From assembly GCA_944382905.1 (NCBI GenBank), contig CALWNU010000010.1:1-33754 (forward strand): DNA of 33,754 nt, written 5' to 3'. A program made the position numbers and the translations under genes. Of this stretch, positions 24,220 to 33,570 are shown piece after piece. Within the stretch, counting starts at the first letter, position 1. The number at the start of each line of letters is the position of its first letter. The notes below the pieces were generated by a model. It saw nothing but the letters and a program-made list of their open reading frames with translations, searched no databases and was not told the origin of the DNA. This stretch comes from an uncultured Clostridia bacterium. GTDB taxonomy: Bacteria > Bacillota > Clostridia > Oscillospirales > Ruminococcaceae.

Positions 24220-27200
24220 ATGCCAAAACGCAGCGACATCAAAAAAGTTCTGGTCATCGGCTCTGGCCCTATCGTGATCGGGCAGGCGGCGGAGTTTGAC
24301 TACGCGGGCACCCAGGCGTGCCGGGCCCTGAAAGAAGAAGGGCTGGAGGTGGTGCTCATCAACTCCAACCCGGCGACCATTATGACCGACAAAGCCATGG
24401 CGGACAAGATCTATATCGAACCGCTGGTGCCGGAAGTGGTGAAAAAGATCATCCGGCTGGAAAAGCCGGATTCCATCCTGCCCACGCTGGGCGGCCAGAC
24501 GGGGCTGAATTTGGCCATGGAACTGGCAGAAGAGGGATTTTTGGAGGAACAGGGGGTCAAGCTGTTAGGGGCGAACCCCGAAACCATTCAGAAGGCGGAA
24601 GACCGCCAGGCGTTTAAGGATACCATGCTGGCCATCGGCGAACCGTGTATTCCTTCCAAAGTGGTGGAGGAAATTGACGACGCGCTGGCGTTCGCCCAGG
24701 AAATCGGCTACCCGGTGATCGTCCGCCCTGCCTTTACGCTGGGGGGCACCGGCGGCGGCATTGCCTATGATCCGGAGCAGCTGCGTGAAATCGGATCCAA
24801 TGGACTGCGGCTCAGCCCCATCACCCAGGTGCTGATTGAAAAATGCATTGCGGGATGGAAAGAGATCGAATATGAGGTGGTGCGGGACAGAAAAGGGAAT
24901 GTGATCACCGTCTGCAATATGGAGAACATCGACCCGGTTGGCATTCATACCGGCGACTCGGTGGTGGTTGCCCCGTCCCAGACCTTGACCGACAAGGAAT
25001 ACCAGATGCTGCGTTCGGCGGCGCTCAACATCATCACCGAGCTGAAAATTGAAGGCGGCTGCAACGTGCAGTTTGCTTTGTATCCCAACAGCTTTGAGTA
25101 TGCGGTCATTGAGGTCAATCCCCGGGTATCCCGTTCTTCGGCGCTGGCTTCCAAAGCCACCGGCTACCCCATTGCCAAAGTGGCGGCCAAAATTGCCATT
25201 GGCTATTGCCTGGATGAAATCCCCAACGCGGTCACCGGGAAAACCTGCGCGTGTTTTGAACCTGCGCTGGATTACTGCGTGGTGAAATTCCCGCGCTGGC
25301 CCTTTGACAAGTTCGTCTATGCGGACAAGGAACTGGGCACCCAGATGAAGGCCACCGGCGAGGTGATGGCCATCGGGCAGAGTTTTGAGCTGGCCATGAT
25401 GAAGGCGGCCATCTCCATTGAGCTTGGGATGGAAACCCTGACGTTGCCGGAGCTGGCAGCTAAGACGGAGGAAGAAGTGATCCAGCTGCTGCATCATGCA
25501 GACGACCACCGCATCTTTGTGGTATATGAGGCGCTGAAACGGCATGTGAGCTGGGACGTCATTTTTGAAATCACCAAGATCGACAAATGGTTTTTGGCCA
25601 AATTCCAGAAACTGGCGGATATGGAGCTGCGGCTGGCGGGCGGCGACGACAGCGAACAGACCTATGTGCAGGCGAAAAAGATGGGATTTTTGGACAAGAC
25701 CATCCGCCGCCTGACCGGCAAAGAAATCAAAAAGCCCATGCTGGCGGGCTATTCCATGGTGGATACCTGCGCCGCGGAATTTACGGCGGAAACCCCCTAT
25801 TTCTACTCCAATTTCGGCGGGGACAACGAGGCGGCGGAATACATCGCCCATCGGGACAGCGGGAAGAAAAAAGTAGTGGTCTTTGGTTCCGGGCCGATCC
25901 GCATCGGGCAGGGGATTGAATTCGATTACTGCTGTGTCCACTGCGCCTGGGCACTGAAAGAAAAAGGCATGGAAGCAGTCATTGCCAACAACAACCCGGA
26001 GACGGTTTCCACCGATTTCGATACCGGCGACCGGCTGTATTTTGACCCGCTCAATCCCGAGTATGTCAAAGCGCTGATCGAGACGGAAAAGCCCTGGGGG
26101 GTTGTGGTCCAGTTCGGCGGGCAGACCGCCATCAAGCTGACTAAATTCCTAAAGGATATGGATGTGCGGATCCTGGGCACCTCGGCGGACGCCATTGACG
26201 AGGCGGAGGACCGGGAACGGTTTGACGAGCTGCTGGAACGCTGCCGGATTCCGCGTCCGGTCGGGGAAACCGTATTCACCACCCAGCAGGCGCTGGAAGC
26301 GGCGGAGCGGATCGGCTATCCGGTATTGCTGCGGCCTTCGTATGTGCTGGGCGGACAGAACATGATCATCGCCCACGGGGAAAAGGACGTGCGGGAATAT
26401 ATGGCGATTATTACCGCGCATGAACTGGAAAACCCGGTGCTGATCGACAAATACATGATGGGCATTGAGGCGGAGGTCGACGCCATCTGCGACGGGGAAG
26501 ATTATCTGATTCCCGGCATCATGGAGCATATTGAGCGGGCTGGCATCCATTCCGGGGACTCGATTTCCGTTTATCCGGCGCAGAACCTGTCCAAACGCAT
26601 CCAGGATACCATTGTGGATTACACCGCCCGGCTGGCAAAAGAATTGAAGATCGTCGGGCTGATGAACATCCAGTATGTCATCTACAACGATGAGGTGTAT
26701 ATCATCGAGGTCAACCCGCGTTCTTCCCGGACGGTGCCTTATATCAGCAAGGTCACCGGCGTGCCGATGGTGGATTTGGCGACGCGGTGTATGCTGGGCG
26801 AGCGGCTGCGGGATATGGGCTATGGCACGGGGTTGTACCCGGTTGGCGACTATATCTGCGTGAAAGTGCCGGTCTTCAGCTTCCAGAAGCTGCGGGACGT
26901 GGATACCCAGCTGGGCCCGGAAATGAAATCCACCGGCGAGGTGCTTGGCGTGGCCAAGACGCTGCCGGAGGCGATTTACAAAGGCCTGGTAGCCGCCGGG
27001 TACAAAATGAAGCGGGAAGGCGGCGTGCTGCTGACGGTGCGCGATGCGGACAAACATGATATCGTGCCCATTGCGGACAAATTTGCATCCATGGGCTTTA
27101 CGCTGTACGCCACCGGCGGGACGGCGCTGCGGCTCAACAAAAACATGATTTCCACCAATGCGGTGCGGAAGATGCATGAGCCCCATCCCAATATCGAAGA

Positions 27201-27411
27201 TTTGATCGAAAGCGGAAAGGTGGATTATGTGATTTCCATTTCCCAAAAGGGGCGGGATCCTCACCGGGACAGCGTGAAGATCCGCCGCAAGGTGGTGGAA
27301 CGGTCGATTCCCTGTATTACGGCCATCGATACGGCCAGGGTATTGGCGGACTGCCTGAGCCTGGGAGAACAGGTGGAAGATATCGAAGTGGTCGATATGA
27401 CCAAGATTTAG
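24220..27411 (+). CDS. carB: Carbamoyl phosphate synthase, large subunit
   Basis: Makes carbamoyl phosphate from bicarbonate, ammonia and two ATP. The 1063 residues match the full-length family: two homologous ATP-grasp halves, beginning KVLVIGSGPIVIGQAAEFDY and KVVVFGSGPIRIGQGIEFDY, each with a glycine-rich loop (RPAFTLGGTGGG; RPSYVLGGQNM) and EVNPR metal-site motifs. An oligomerisation region lies between, and a C-terminal MGS-like allosteric domain starts near residue 935 (GVLLTVRDADKHDI). Last gene of the operon. Being the only carAB seen, it may also serve arginine synthesis (inference). Confidence 0.97.
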   Translation: MPKRSDIKKVLVIGSGPIVIGQAAEFDYAGTQACRALKEEGLEVVLINSNPATIMTDKAMADKIYIEPLVPEVVKKIIRLEKPDSILPTLGGQTGLNLAMELAEEGFLEEQGVKLLGANPETIQKAEDRQAFKDTMLAIGEPCIPSKVVEEIDDALAFAQEIGYPVIVRPAFTLGGTGGGIAYDPEQLREIGSNGLRLSPITQVLIEKCIAGWKEIEYEVVRDRKGNVITVCNMENIDPVGIHTGDSVVVAPSQTLTDKEYQMLRSAALNIITELKIEGGCNVQFALYPNSFEYAVIEVNPRVSRSSALASKATGYPIAKVAAKIAIGYCLDEIPNAVTGKTCACFEPALDYCVVKFPRWPFDKFVYADKELGTQMKATGEVMAIGQSFELAMMKAAISIELGMETLTLPELAAKTEEEVIQLLHHADDHRIFVVYEALKRHVSWDVIFEITKIDKWFLAKFQKLADMELRLAGGDDSEQTYVQAKKMGFLDKTIRRLTGKEIKKPMLAGYSMVDTCAAEFTAETPYFYSNFGGDNEAAEYIAHRDSGKKKVVVFGSGPIRIGQGIEFDYCCVHCAWALKEKGMEAVIANNNPETVSTDFDTGDRLYFDPLNPEYVKALIETEKPWGVVVQFGGQTAIKLTKFLKDMDVRILGTSADAIDEAEDRERFDELLERCRIPRPVGETVFTTQQALEAAERIGYPVLLRPSYVLGGQNMIIAHGEKDVREYMAIITAHELENPVLIDKYMMGIEAEVDAICDGEDYLIPGIMEHIERAGIHSGDSISVYPAQNLSKRIQDTIVDYTARLAKELKIVGLMNIQYVIYNDEVYIIEVNPRSSRTVPYISKVTGVPMVDLATRCMLGERLRDMGYGTGLYPVGDYICVKVPVFSFQKLRDVDTQLGPEMKSTGEVLGVAKTLPEAIYKGLVAAGYKMKREGGVLLTVRDADKHDIVPIADKFASMGFTLYATGGTALRLNKNMISTNAVRKMHEPHPNIEDLIESGKVDYVISISQKGRDPHRDSVKIRRKVVERSIPCITAIDTARVLADCLSLGEQVEDIEVVDMTKI

Positions 27412-27421
27412 GGAAAAAGAC

Positions 27422-27462
27422 AAGGGGAAAGGGAGGAATTTCTTTCCCCTTATGGCTTTTTT
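27422..27462 (+). terminator. Likely terminator of the pyr operon
   Basis: AAGGGGAAAG (27422-27431) pairs perfectly with CTTTCCCCTT (27442-27451) around 10 nt. The T6 run begins 5 nt after the stem, so termination may be partial. Confidence 0.6.
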
Positions 27463-27482
27463 GCAATTTGTTGGGGGATAGG

Positions 27483-28700
27483 ATGGAACAAAATAAGAAA
27501 AATATCAAAACCATTTTAGGACTGATCACCTTTACCGTCCTTTTGCTGGTAGGCGTGCAGCATCTTGATGTGGTGGCCAATACGCTGCAGCGGGGGGTGG
27601 CGCTGCTGGCTCCGCTGATCCTCGGATGCGCGATGGCGTTTATTATGAATGTGCTGTTGCGTCTGGTGGAGGGCAGGCTGTTTGCGCCGCTGAACCGGAA
27701 AAACTATGCCTGGTGGAACCGCTGCCGGCGCGGGGTATGCGTGGTAGTCACCATCGGGCTGGTCATCGGGCTGATTTTTGTGCTTTTGTTTATGATTATC
27801 CCAGAGATCACCCGTACAGGCCAGATGATCGCCGCCCAGATGCCAGGACAGCTGGAGCAGTTTTTCGCCTGGGTGCAAAACAAACTCCAGGAATTGGACC
27901 TTTCGGCGGAAGCGTTTCAAAACATCCGGATCGATTGGGATAAGCTGGTCAGCGTGGCCACCGACTCGCTGAAAAACGGCGGGCTGGCTGTGTTTAATAC
28001 CACAGTGGGGATTACCTCATCGATTGTCGGGGGCATTACCAACCTGGTGCTGGCGGCCGTGTTTTCGATTTATCTTCTGCTGCAAAAAGAACGGCTTGCG
28101 GTCCAGCTGACCCATTTGATGCAGGCGTTCCTGCCGGAAAAAAGGGTCGAACAGATTTTGTCCGTCGGCCGCTTGTCCAACCGGATTTTTTCCAAATTTG
28201 TGTCCGGGCAGTGCACCGAAGCGATCATCCTGGGCGGGCTGTGCTTTTTTGGCATGTCCTTGTTTTCCATGCCCTATGCTTTGATGGTGTCGGTGGTCGT
28301 GGGGGTAACGGCGTTAATCCCCATGTTCGGCGCATTTATCGGAGCGGGGATCGGTGCGTTTTTGATTTTGATGGTCAACCCAATGAGCGCGTTTTGGTTT
28401 CTCCTTTTTATCATTGTCCTCCAGCAGCTGGAGGGGAATCTGATCTACCCGCGGGTGGTAGGAAAGTCTGTGGGATTGCCTGGCATCTGGGTGCTGGTAG
28501 CGGTCACCATCGGCGGCAGTCTTTGGGGCGTGGCTGGGATTTTGCTCAGCGTGCCCACCTGTTCGGTGCTTTATGCGCTGTTGCGCCAGAGCGTGCGGCA
28601 AAGGCTGGCGAAGCAGCGGGAGACGAAACGCAAAGCAGCGGGCCGGACGAAAACGCTCCGCTCCGCCGGGAAACCCAGCGGCGAATCCGCAAATTCGTAA
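27483..28700 (+). CDS. AI-2E family transporter (YdiK/TqsA-like membrane protein)
   Basis: A 405-residue polytopic membrane protein with about eight hydrophobic segments: two near the N-terminus, one near residues 74-95, and a cluster from about 178 onward. The family's conserved C-terminal block is present (ALIPMFGAFIGAGIGA, then LEGNLIYPRVVGKSVGLPG and WGVAGILLSVPTCSV). The large loop between helices 3 and 4 is typical. Members export autoinducer-2 or act as cation antiporters, and the annotation does not fix a substrate. The highly basic C-terminal tail (RQRLAKQRETKRKAAGR) is probably cytoplasmic. I chose ATG 27483 with a G-rich ribosome binding site; a TTG five codons earlier is possible. 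It lies 71 nt after carB and might receive readthrough from that operon. Confidence 0.88.
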   Translation: MEQNKKNIKTILGLITFTVLLLVGVQHLDVVANTLQRGVALLAPLILGCAMAFIMNVLLRLVEGRLFAPLNRKNYAWWNRCRRGVCVVVTIGLVIGLIFVLLFMIIPEITRTGQMIAAQMPGQLEQFFAWVQNKLQELDLSAEAFQNIRIDWDKLVSVATDSLKNGGLAVFNTTVGITSSIVGGITNLVLAAVFSIYLLLQKERLAVQLTHLMQAFLPEKRVEQILSVGRLSNRIFSKFVSGQCTEAIILGGLCFFGMSLFSMPYALMVSVVVGVTALIPMFGAFIGAGIGAFLILMVNPMSAFWFLLFIIVLQQLEGNLIYPRVVGKSVGLPGIWVLVAVTIGGSLWGVAGILLSVPTCSVLYALLRQSVRQRLAKQRETKRKAAGRTKTLRSAGKPSGESANS

Positions 28701-28734
28701 ACGGACGAAGAGGGCGCCGGAAGTTTTTCGGACG

Positions 28735-28768
28735 AAAAAAGAGGGCTTTTGCAAAAGCCCTCTTTTTT
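28735..28768 (+). terminator. Bidirectional terminator between the AI-2E gene and the ABC permease
   Basis: GAGGGCTTTT and AAAAGCCCTC (28741-28750, 28753-28762) pair perfectly, flanked by A6 and T6. It can serve both converging genes. Confidence 0.92.
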
Positions 28769-28797
28769 GTTTTTTCCTTGACGGGTTGCCGGCGCGA

Positions 28798-29433
28798 TCA
28801 GTATTCCTTCCGGCGGCAGATCCCCACGGAGATGCGAAACGAAATCAAAAAGATCGCTAGGGTGAAAAGCGGAGAAGAAAACAGCAGGGCTTTGATCCCT
28901 TCCTCCTGGAATAGGGGAAACTCCGACAGGACGCCGAAGTTGGCAAGGCTAATTAAGGCGGAGGAAGGGGCCACGGTGAGGATCACCAGCCAGATCCGGG
29001 CCTTTTCCGCGCCGAACTGAAACAGCAGCGGAATGCACAAAGAGAGGATGATAATGCTGAATTCCAGGCAGACTCCCAAAACGATCCAGGAGGACACAGC
29101 GTCTGCGGTGCCGTCCAGCATCAGGATGACCCAGTTCCCAATGGCGGAAACCACCAGACAGGCCAGCATGACCAGAAATCCCAGCACATATTTGCTCAAA
29201 ACAAACGTCCGCCGGGAAATGGGCAGCGAAAAGGCGTACCGGTACCATTGGCTGGCTTCGTCGTAGGAGATGGAGGAGATGGGCAGCGTCATGCTTAAGA
29301 AGATGAGCATCACCCCGATGAAGGAAGGCATTTTCATCGCCACTGCCCACCCGGTATAAAGGATGACGAAAATCCCCGTTAATTTGATTTGTTTTTTCAG
29401 GTTGCAGAAATCTTTGATCAGAAGTCCTTTCAT
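28798..29433 (-). CDS. ABC-2 type transporter permease
   Basis: A 211-residue membrane protein with about six hydrophobic helices and a short N-terminal cytoplasmic segment (MKGLLIKDFCNLKKQIK) typical of the ABC2_membrane_5 family. The charged motif SYDEASQWYRYAFSLPISRR after the second helix is characteristic of this family. Its ATG overlaps the stop of the ATPase gene by 4 nt (ATGA), so the two are translationally coupled. It probably forms a full exporter as a dimer with the ATPase. Substrate unknown; such GntR-linked transporters often respond to cell-envelope antibiotics. Confidence 0.85.
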   Translation of the reverse strand: MKGLLIKDFCNLKKQIKLTGIFVILYTGWAVAMKMPSFIGVMLIFLSMTLPISSISYDEASQWYRYAFSLPISRRTFVLSKYVLGFLVMLACLVVSAIGNWVILMLDGTADAVSSWIVLGVCLEFSIIILSLCIPLLFQFGAEKARIWLVILTVAPSSALISLANFGVLSEFPLFQEEGIKALLFSSPLFTLAIFLISFRISVGICRRKEY

Positions 29434-30278
29434 TGTTGTTCCCCCTTGGCGATCAATACCATCAGATCTTCAATGCTGGCCGGATCGGTGATCCAGGAAG
29501 CGGGCACCTTGTCCCGTTCCACCAGCGCCTCTATGCCGAACTGGTTATGGCGGACGCCTTTGACCGCAGTCGGGTCCAGCTGCCGAAGCTGACTGTCGGA
29601 CCCTTTGAGGACGTCATATTTTTCCAGCAACAGGTCCTTGCGCTCGGAAAAGCGGATCGTTCCTTTGTGAATAAAGGTGATGTAATCGGCGATTTTTTCC
29701 AGGTCGCCGGTGATGTGGGAAGAAAACAGGATGCTGTTGGCCGGATCTTGGATATATTCCAGCAGCAGGTCCAACAGTTCGTCCCGGACAATGGGATCCA
29801 GCCCGCTGGTGGCTTCGTCCAGCAAAAGCAGCTGGGCGTGATGGGACAATGCCACGGCAATCGCCAGCTTCATTTTCATGCCGCGGGAAAAATCCTTGAC
29901 GATTTTTTTGCCCGGCAGCTCGAACCGGTCCACATACTGGGCAAATTCCGCCGCGTCCCAGTTGCGGTACAAAGAGGGCATCATCTTTTTGATTTCCTGA
30001 ATCCGCAGCAGGTCCGGCAGATTCATGGAATCGAATACCACGCCGATGCGTTCTTTGATTTCCAACTCATCCTGGATATTGTCTTTCCCAAAGACCAGGA
30101 TTTCCCCCTGGTCGCGGCGGATCAGGTTGAGAATCGCCTTGATCGTGGTGGATTTCCCGGCGCCATTTTCTCCGATAAACCCCATGATACAGCCCTGGGG
30201 CAGCGTAAAGGAAACGTGGTCCAAGGCAAAGTCGCTGTAGGATTTGCACAGATCCTTAATTTGTAACGTCGCATCCAT
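29430..30278 (-). CDS. ABC transporter ATP-binding protein
   Basis: A 282-residue ATPase. Walker A GENGAGKST (36-44), a degenerate signature motif FSRGMKMKL (130-138) in place of LSGGQ, Walker B with D-loop LLLLDEATSGLD (150-161), and the switch His in SSHI. The FSRGM signature is usual in ABC-2 exporters of the YtrB/BcrA kind. A C-terminal extension of about 75 residues follows the nucleotide-binding domain. It starts directly after the gntR stop codon with AGGAGG inside the end of gntR, and it is coupled to the downstream permease. Confidence 0.93.
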   Translation of the reverse strand: MDATLQIKDLCKSYSDFALDHVSFTLPQGCIMGFIGENGAGKSTTIKAILNLIRRDQGEILVFGKDNIQDELEIKERIGVVFDSMNLPDLLRIQEIKKMMPSLYRNWDAAEFAQYVDRFELPGKKIVKDFSRGMKMKLAIAVALSHHAQLLLLDEATSGLDPIVRDELLDLLLEYIQDPANSILFSSHITGDLEKIADYITFIHKGTIRFSERKDLLLEKYDVLKGSDSQLRQLDPTAVKGVRHNQFGIEALVERDKVPASWITDPASIEDLMVLIAKGEQQ

Positions 30279-30656
30279 TTATTGTTCCTCCTGATCGAAA
30301 AGTGTGAGAATTTGCTGGATTTCTTCCAGGGAGATCCCGTATTCTTTTGCCAGACCCACCGCCTGCCGAAGCATGGCTTCGATTTCTTTCAGCCGTTCTT
30401 CCTGCAAACGGGTCAGGTTGTCGGCGGCGACAAAGGTGCCTTTCCCCGCGACGGAGCAAAGCAGCCCTTCCCGCTCCAGCTCATCGTACGCCCGCTTGGT
30501 GGTAATGACGCTGATCCGCAGTTCCCGCGCCAGTACCCGGATGGAAGGCAGCGCGTCGCCTTTTTTGAGCTTCCCGGACAGGATTTGGCCTTTGATCTGG
30601 AGCATGATCTGTTCGTAAATCGGTTTCCCGCTGGAATTGCTGAGAATAACCTCCAA
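30279..30656 (-). CDS. GntR family (YtrA subfamily) transcriptional repressor
   Basis: A 125-residue regulator with an N-terminal winged HTH (PIYEQIMLQIKGQILSGKLK, LPSIRVLARELRIS, TKRAYDELEREGL, AGKGTFVA). The short helical tail of about 50 residues is the hallmark of the YtrA subfamily, in place of a large ligand domain. The start codon is TTG (30656) with GGAGG 7 nt upstream. It is the first gene of a three-gene operon with an ABC ATPase and permease. A perfect palindrome over the promoter -10 box is the likely site of autorepression. The inducer is unknown. Confidence 0.93.
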   Translation of the reverse strand: MEVILSNSSGKPIYEQIMLQIKGQILSGKLKKGDALPSIRVLARELRISVITTKRAYDELEREGLLCSVAGKGTFVAADNLTRLQEERLKEIEAMLRQAVGLAKEYGISLEEIQQILTLFDQEEQ

Positions 30657-30695
30657 TGAGCCGCCTCCTTTTGCAAGTGTGGTAATAAGTATATA

Positions 30696-30735
30696 CTGTA
30701 TATATAAATTATATACAGATATGCACAGATGTCAA
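30696..30735 (-). promoter_or_regulatory. Promoter and operator of the gntR-ABC operon
   Basis: On the minus strand TTGACA (30730-30735) and TATAAT (30708-30713) are separated by 16 bp. A perfect palindrome CTGTATATA-N5-TATATACAG (30696-30718) covers the -10 box, a suitable dimer site for the YtrA-type repressor encoded next to it. Confidence 0.82.
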
Positions 30736-30761
30736 GCCTTTTTTTGACGGTGGGATTTCCG

Positions 30762-30790
30762 TTGCATTTTGGAGAAAATTCCATTATAAT
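30762..30790 (+). promoter_or_regulatory. Promoter of valS
   Basis: TTGCAT (30762-30767) and TATAAT (30785-30790) are separated by 17 bp. The leader to the valS ATG is only about 75 nt, too short for a T-box. Confidence 0.78.
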
Positions 30791-30872
30791 AACGAGTAAG
30801 CCCAATACATGGGAAATGAGACGCAGCGGATTAAGCCGTTACATGGCTGAAACGGTGCAGAAGGAGGAAAAA

Positions 30873-33512
30873 ATGAAACGACAACTGGAAAAAGTCTACG
30901 ATCCCAAGCAGGTCGAAGACAAAACGTACCGGTTCTGGCTGGAAAAGAATTATTTCCATGCCAAACCCAACCCGGACAAAAAGCCCTATACGATTGTGAT
31001 CCCGCCGCCCAATATCACTGGGCAGCTGCATTTGGGACACGCGCTGGACTGCACGCTGCAGGACAGCATCATCCGGTTTAAACGGATGCAGGGGTATGAA
31101 GCGCTTTGGCTGCCGGGTACCGACCATGCCTCCATTGCGACAGAAGCGAAAATTGTAGAAGCCATGCGCAAAGAAGGCGTCACCAAAGAGGATCTGGGCC
31201 GGGAAGGGTTTTTGCAGCGGGCCTGGGAATGGAAAAAGACCTACGGCGGCAAGATCGTGGAACAATTAAAGAAGATGGGCTCTTCCTGCGATTGGGAGCG
31301 GGAGCGGTTCACCCTGGACGAAGGGTGCAGCGAAGCCGTGCGGGAAGTGTTTGTCCGTTTATATGAAAAAGGGCTGATTTACCGCGGGGAACGCATTATC
31401 AACTGGTGCCCCCACTGCCTGACCTCCATTTCTGACGCGGAGGTGGAATACGAGGAGCATGACGGGCATTTCTGGCATATCCGCTATCCGCTGGCGGATG
31501 GCAGCGGATCCTTGGAGATTGCCACCACCCGGCCGGAGACGCTGTTGGGCGATACGGCGCTGGCGGTGCATCCAGACGATGCGCGGTACAAGGATTTGGT
31601 CGGCAAAACAGTCATCCTGCCGCTGGTTGGCCGGGAAATTCCCATTGTGGCGGACAGCTATGTGGAAATGGATTTTGGCACCGGCGTGGTGAAGATCACC
31701 CCGGCCCACGACCCCAACGACTTTGAAGTGGGTTTGCGGCATAATCTGCCGGTGATCAATGTGATGAACGACGACGCGACCATCAACGAAAACGGCGGAA
31801 AATATGCGGGGATGGACCGCTATGAATGCCGCAAGCAGATTGTTGCGGATCTGGAACAGCAGGGCTTTTTGGTCAAGGTGGAAGACCACAAGCACAATGT
31901 GGGCTCCTGCTACCGGTGCTCGACGGTGGTGGAACCCCGGGTTTCCAAGCAGTGGTTCGTCAAAATGGAGCCGCTGGCAGGACCCGCCATTGAAGCGGTG
32001 CGCAGCGGGGAAACCAAGTTTGTCCCGGAGCGGTTCAGCAAGATCTACTATCACTGGATGGAGAATATCAAGGACTGGTGTATTTCCCGCCAGCTGTGGT
32101 GGGGGCACCGGATTCCCGCCTGGTACTGCCAGGATTGCGGAGAGGTGATTGTGGCCAAAGAGGAACCCCATTGCTGCCCCAAATGCGGCAGCAGCAAGCT
32201 GGAGCAGGATCCGGACACGCTGGATACCTGGTTCTCGTCGGCGCTGTGGCCCTTCTCGACCCTGGGATGGCCCCACCAGACGGAAGAGTTGAAGTATTTT
32301 TATCCCACCGACACCTTGGTCACCGGGTATGATATTATTTTCTTCTGGGTGGCCCGGATGATTTTCTCCGGGGTGGAGAATATGGGGCAGTCCCCCTTCC
32401 ACACGGTGTTTATCCATGGGATTGTGCGCGACGCGCAAGGCAGGAAAATGTCCAAATCCCTAGGCAACGGCATTGATCCGCTCAAGGTGATCGACGAATA
32501 CGGCGCGGACGCGCTCCGGTTTACCCTGGCGACCAACAACAGCCCGGGCAATGATATGCGGTTTGTCGAGGAAAAGGTAAAGGCCAGCCGGAATTTTGCC
32601 AATAAGATTTGGAATGCGACCCGGTTTATCCTGATGAACCTGTCCGATGAAATCGAAAAGCCGCAGCTGCCCCAGTCGCTTCAGATGGAAGACAAGTGGA
32701 TTTTGAGCAAGCTCAACACGCTGGTGCAGGAAGTAACCGACAACCTGGAAAAATTCGAGCTGGGCATTGCTGTGCAGAAGCTATATGATTTTATTTGGGA
32801 CGTGCTGTGCGACTGGTATATTGAACTGACCAAATCCCGGATCCAGGCGGGCGGGGAGTCGGCCAAAGGCGCGCAGCAGGTGCTGATTTATGTGATGAAC
32901 CAGTGCCTGAAGCTGCTGCACCCCATTATGCCGTTTATCACCGAGGAGATTTGGCAGGCCATCCCCAACGATTGCGAAAGCATTATGGTGGCGTCTTGGC
33001 CGCAGTACCGGGAAGATCTTTGCTTCCAGCAGGAAGAAGCGGATTTCGAGAAGATCATGGGAGCGATCAAGGCCATCCGCAACCGCCGGGCAGAAATGAA
33101 CGTGCCACCGTCCAAAAAGGCGCGGGTATTCGTGAAAACTCCGTACAGCGAGATTTTCCGGTCTGGAGCTATGTTTATTGAGAGGCTGGCTTCCGCGTCG
33201 GAAGTGGAGGTTTCCGGCGTGGCGCCCCAGGAAGGCGAGGATTTCTCCGACGCCGTCCAGGTGATTACTGACAGCGCGCGGATTTTCATCCCGCTGGATG
33301 AGCTGGTGGATAAGCAGAAAGAATTGGCGCGGCTGGAGAAAGAGCGCAAAGCCTGCGAGCGGGATATCGCCATGGTGGAACAGAAGCTGTCCAGCCAGGG
33401 ATTTTTGGAAAAAGCGCCGCAGAATGTGGTGGAAGCCGAGCGCGTGAAGCTGGAAAAACACAAAGAACGGATGGAAAAAATTGTGGAAAGCATCGCCGCT
33501 TTCTCAAAATAA
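30873..33512 (+). CDS. valS: Valyl-tRNA synthetase
   Basis: Charges tRNA-Val. The 879-residue class I synthetase has the HIGH-type signature [15 protein letters not shown] (44-58) and KMSKS at 525-529 ([11 protein letters not shown]). The CP1 editing domain includes [13 protein letters not shown] and [16 protein letters not shown], and Cys pairs (WCPHC; CQDC...CPKC) may bind zinc. An anticodon-binding domain and a C-terminal coiled coil (about 810-879, [20 protein letters not shown]) follow. ATG 30873 is chosen because AAGGAGG (30861-30867) lies 5 nt upstream; earlier in-frame ATGs overlap the leader or promoter. Unlike serS, it has no T-box leader. Confidence 0.97.
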   Translation: MKRQLEKVYDPKQVEDKTYRFWLEKNYFHAKPNPDKKPYTIVIPPPNITGQLHLGHALDCTLQDSIIRFKRMQGYEALWLPGTDHASIATEAKIVEAMRKEGVTKEDLGREGFLQRAWEWKKTYGGKIVEQLKKMGSSCDWERERFTLDEGCSEAVREVFVRLYEKGLIYRGERIINWCPHCLTSISDAEVEYEEHDGHFWHIRYPLADGSGSLEIATTRPETLLGDTALAVHPDDARYKDLVGKTVILPLVGREIPIVADSYVEMDFGTGVVKITPAHDPNDFEVGLRHNLPVINVMNDDATINENGGKYAGMDRYECRKQIVADLEQQGFLVKVEDHKHNVGSCYRCSTVVEPRVSKQWFVKMEPLAGPAIEAVRSGETKFVPERFSKIYYHWMENIKDWCISRQLWWGHRIPAWYCQDCGEVIVAKEEPHCCPKCGSSKLEQDPDTLDTWFSSALWPFSTLGWPHQTEELKYFYPTDTLVTGYDIIFFWVARMIFSGVENMGQSPFHTVFIHGIVRDAQGRKMSKSLGNGIDPLKVIDEYGADALRFTLATNNSPGNDMRFVEEKVKASRNFANKIWNATRFILMNLSDEIEKPQLPQSLQMEDKWILSKLNTLVQEVTDNLEKFELGIAVQKLYDFIWDVLCDWYIELTKSRIQAGGESAKGAQQVLIYVMNQCLKLLHPIMPFITEEIWQAIPNDCESIMVASWPQYREDLCFQQEEADFEKIMGAIKAIRNRRAEMNVPPSKKARVFVKTPYSEIFRSGAMFIERLASASEVEVSGVAPQEGEDFSDAVQVITDSARIFIPLDELVDKQKELARLEKERKACERDIAMVEQKLSSQGFLEKAPQNVVEAERVKLEKHKERMEKIVESIAAFSK

Positions 33513-33519
33513 CCAAACA

Positions 33520-33553
33520 AAAGCAGGCGGATTTTCAAGGGTCCGCCTGCTTT
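33520..33553 (+). terminator. Hairpin between valS and folC, weak terminator
   Basis: AAAGCAGGCGGA (33520-33531) pairs perfectly with TCCGCCTGCTTT (33542-33553) around 10 nt. Only T3 follows, so readthrough into folC is likely. Confidence 0.6.
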
Positions 33554-33570
33554 GCATAGGAGGGAAATTC

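Noticed and set aside
30797..30872. T-box leader for valS
   Set aside because: The leader is only about 75 nt and has no T-box core sequence.
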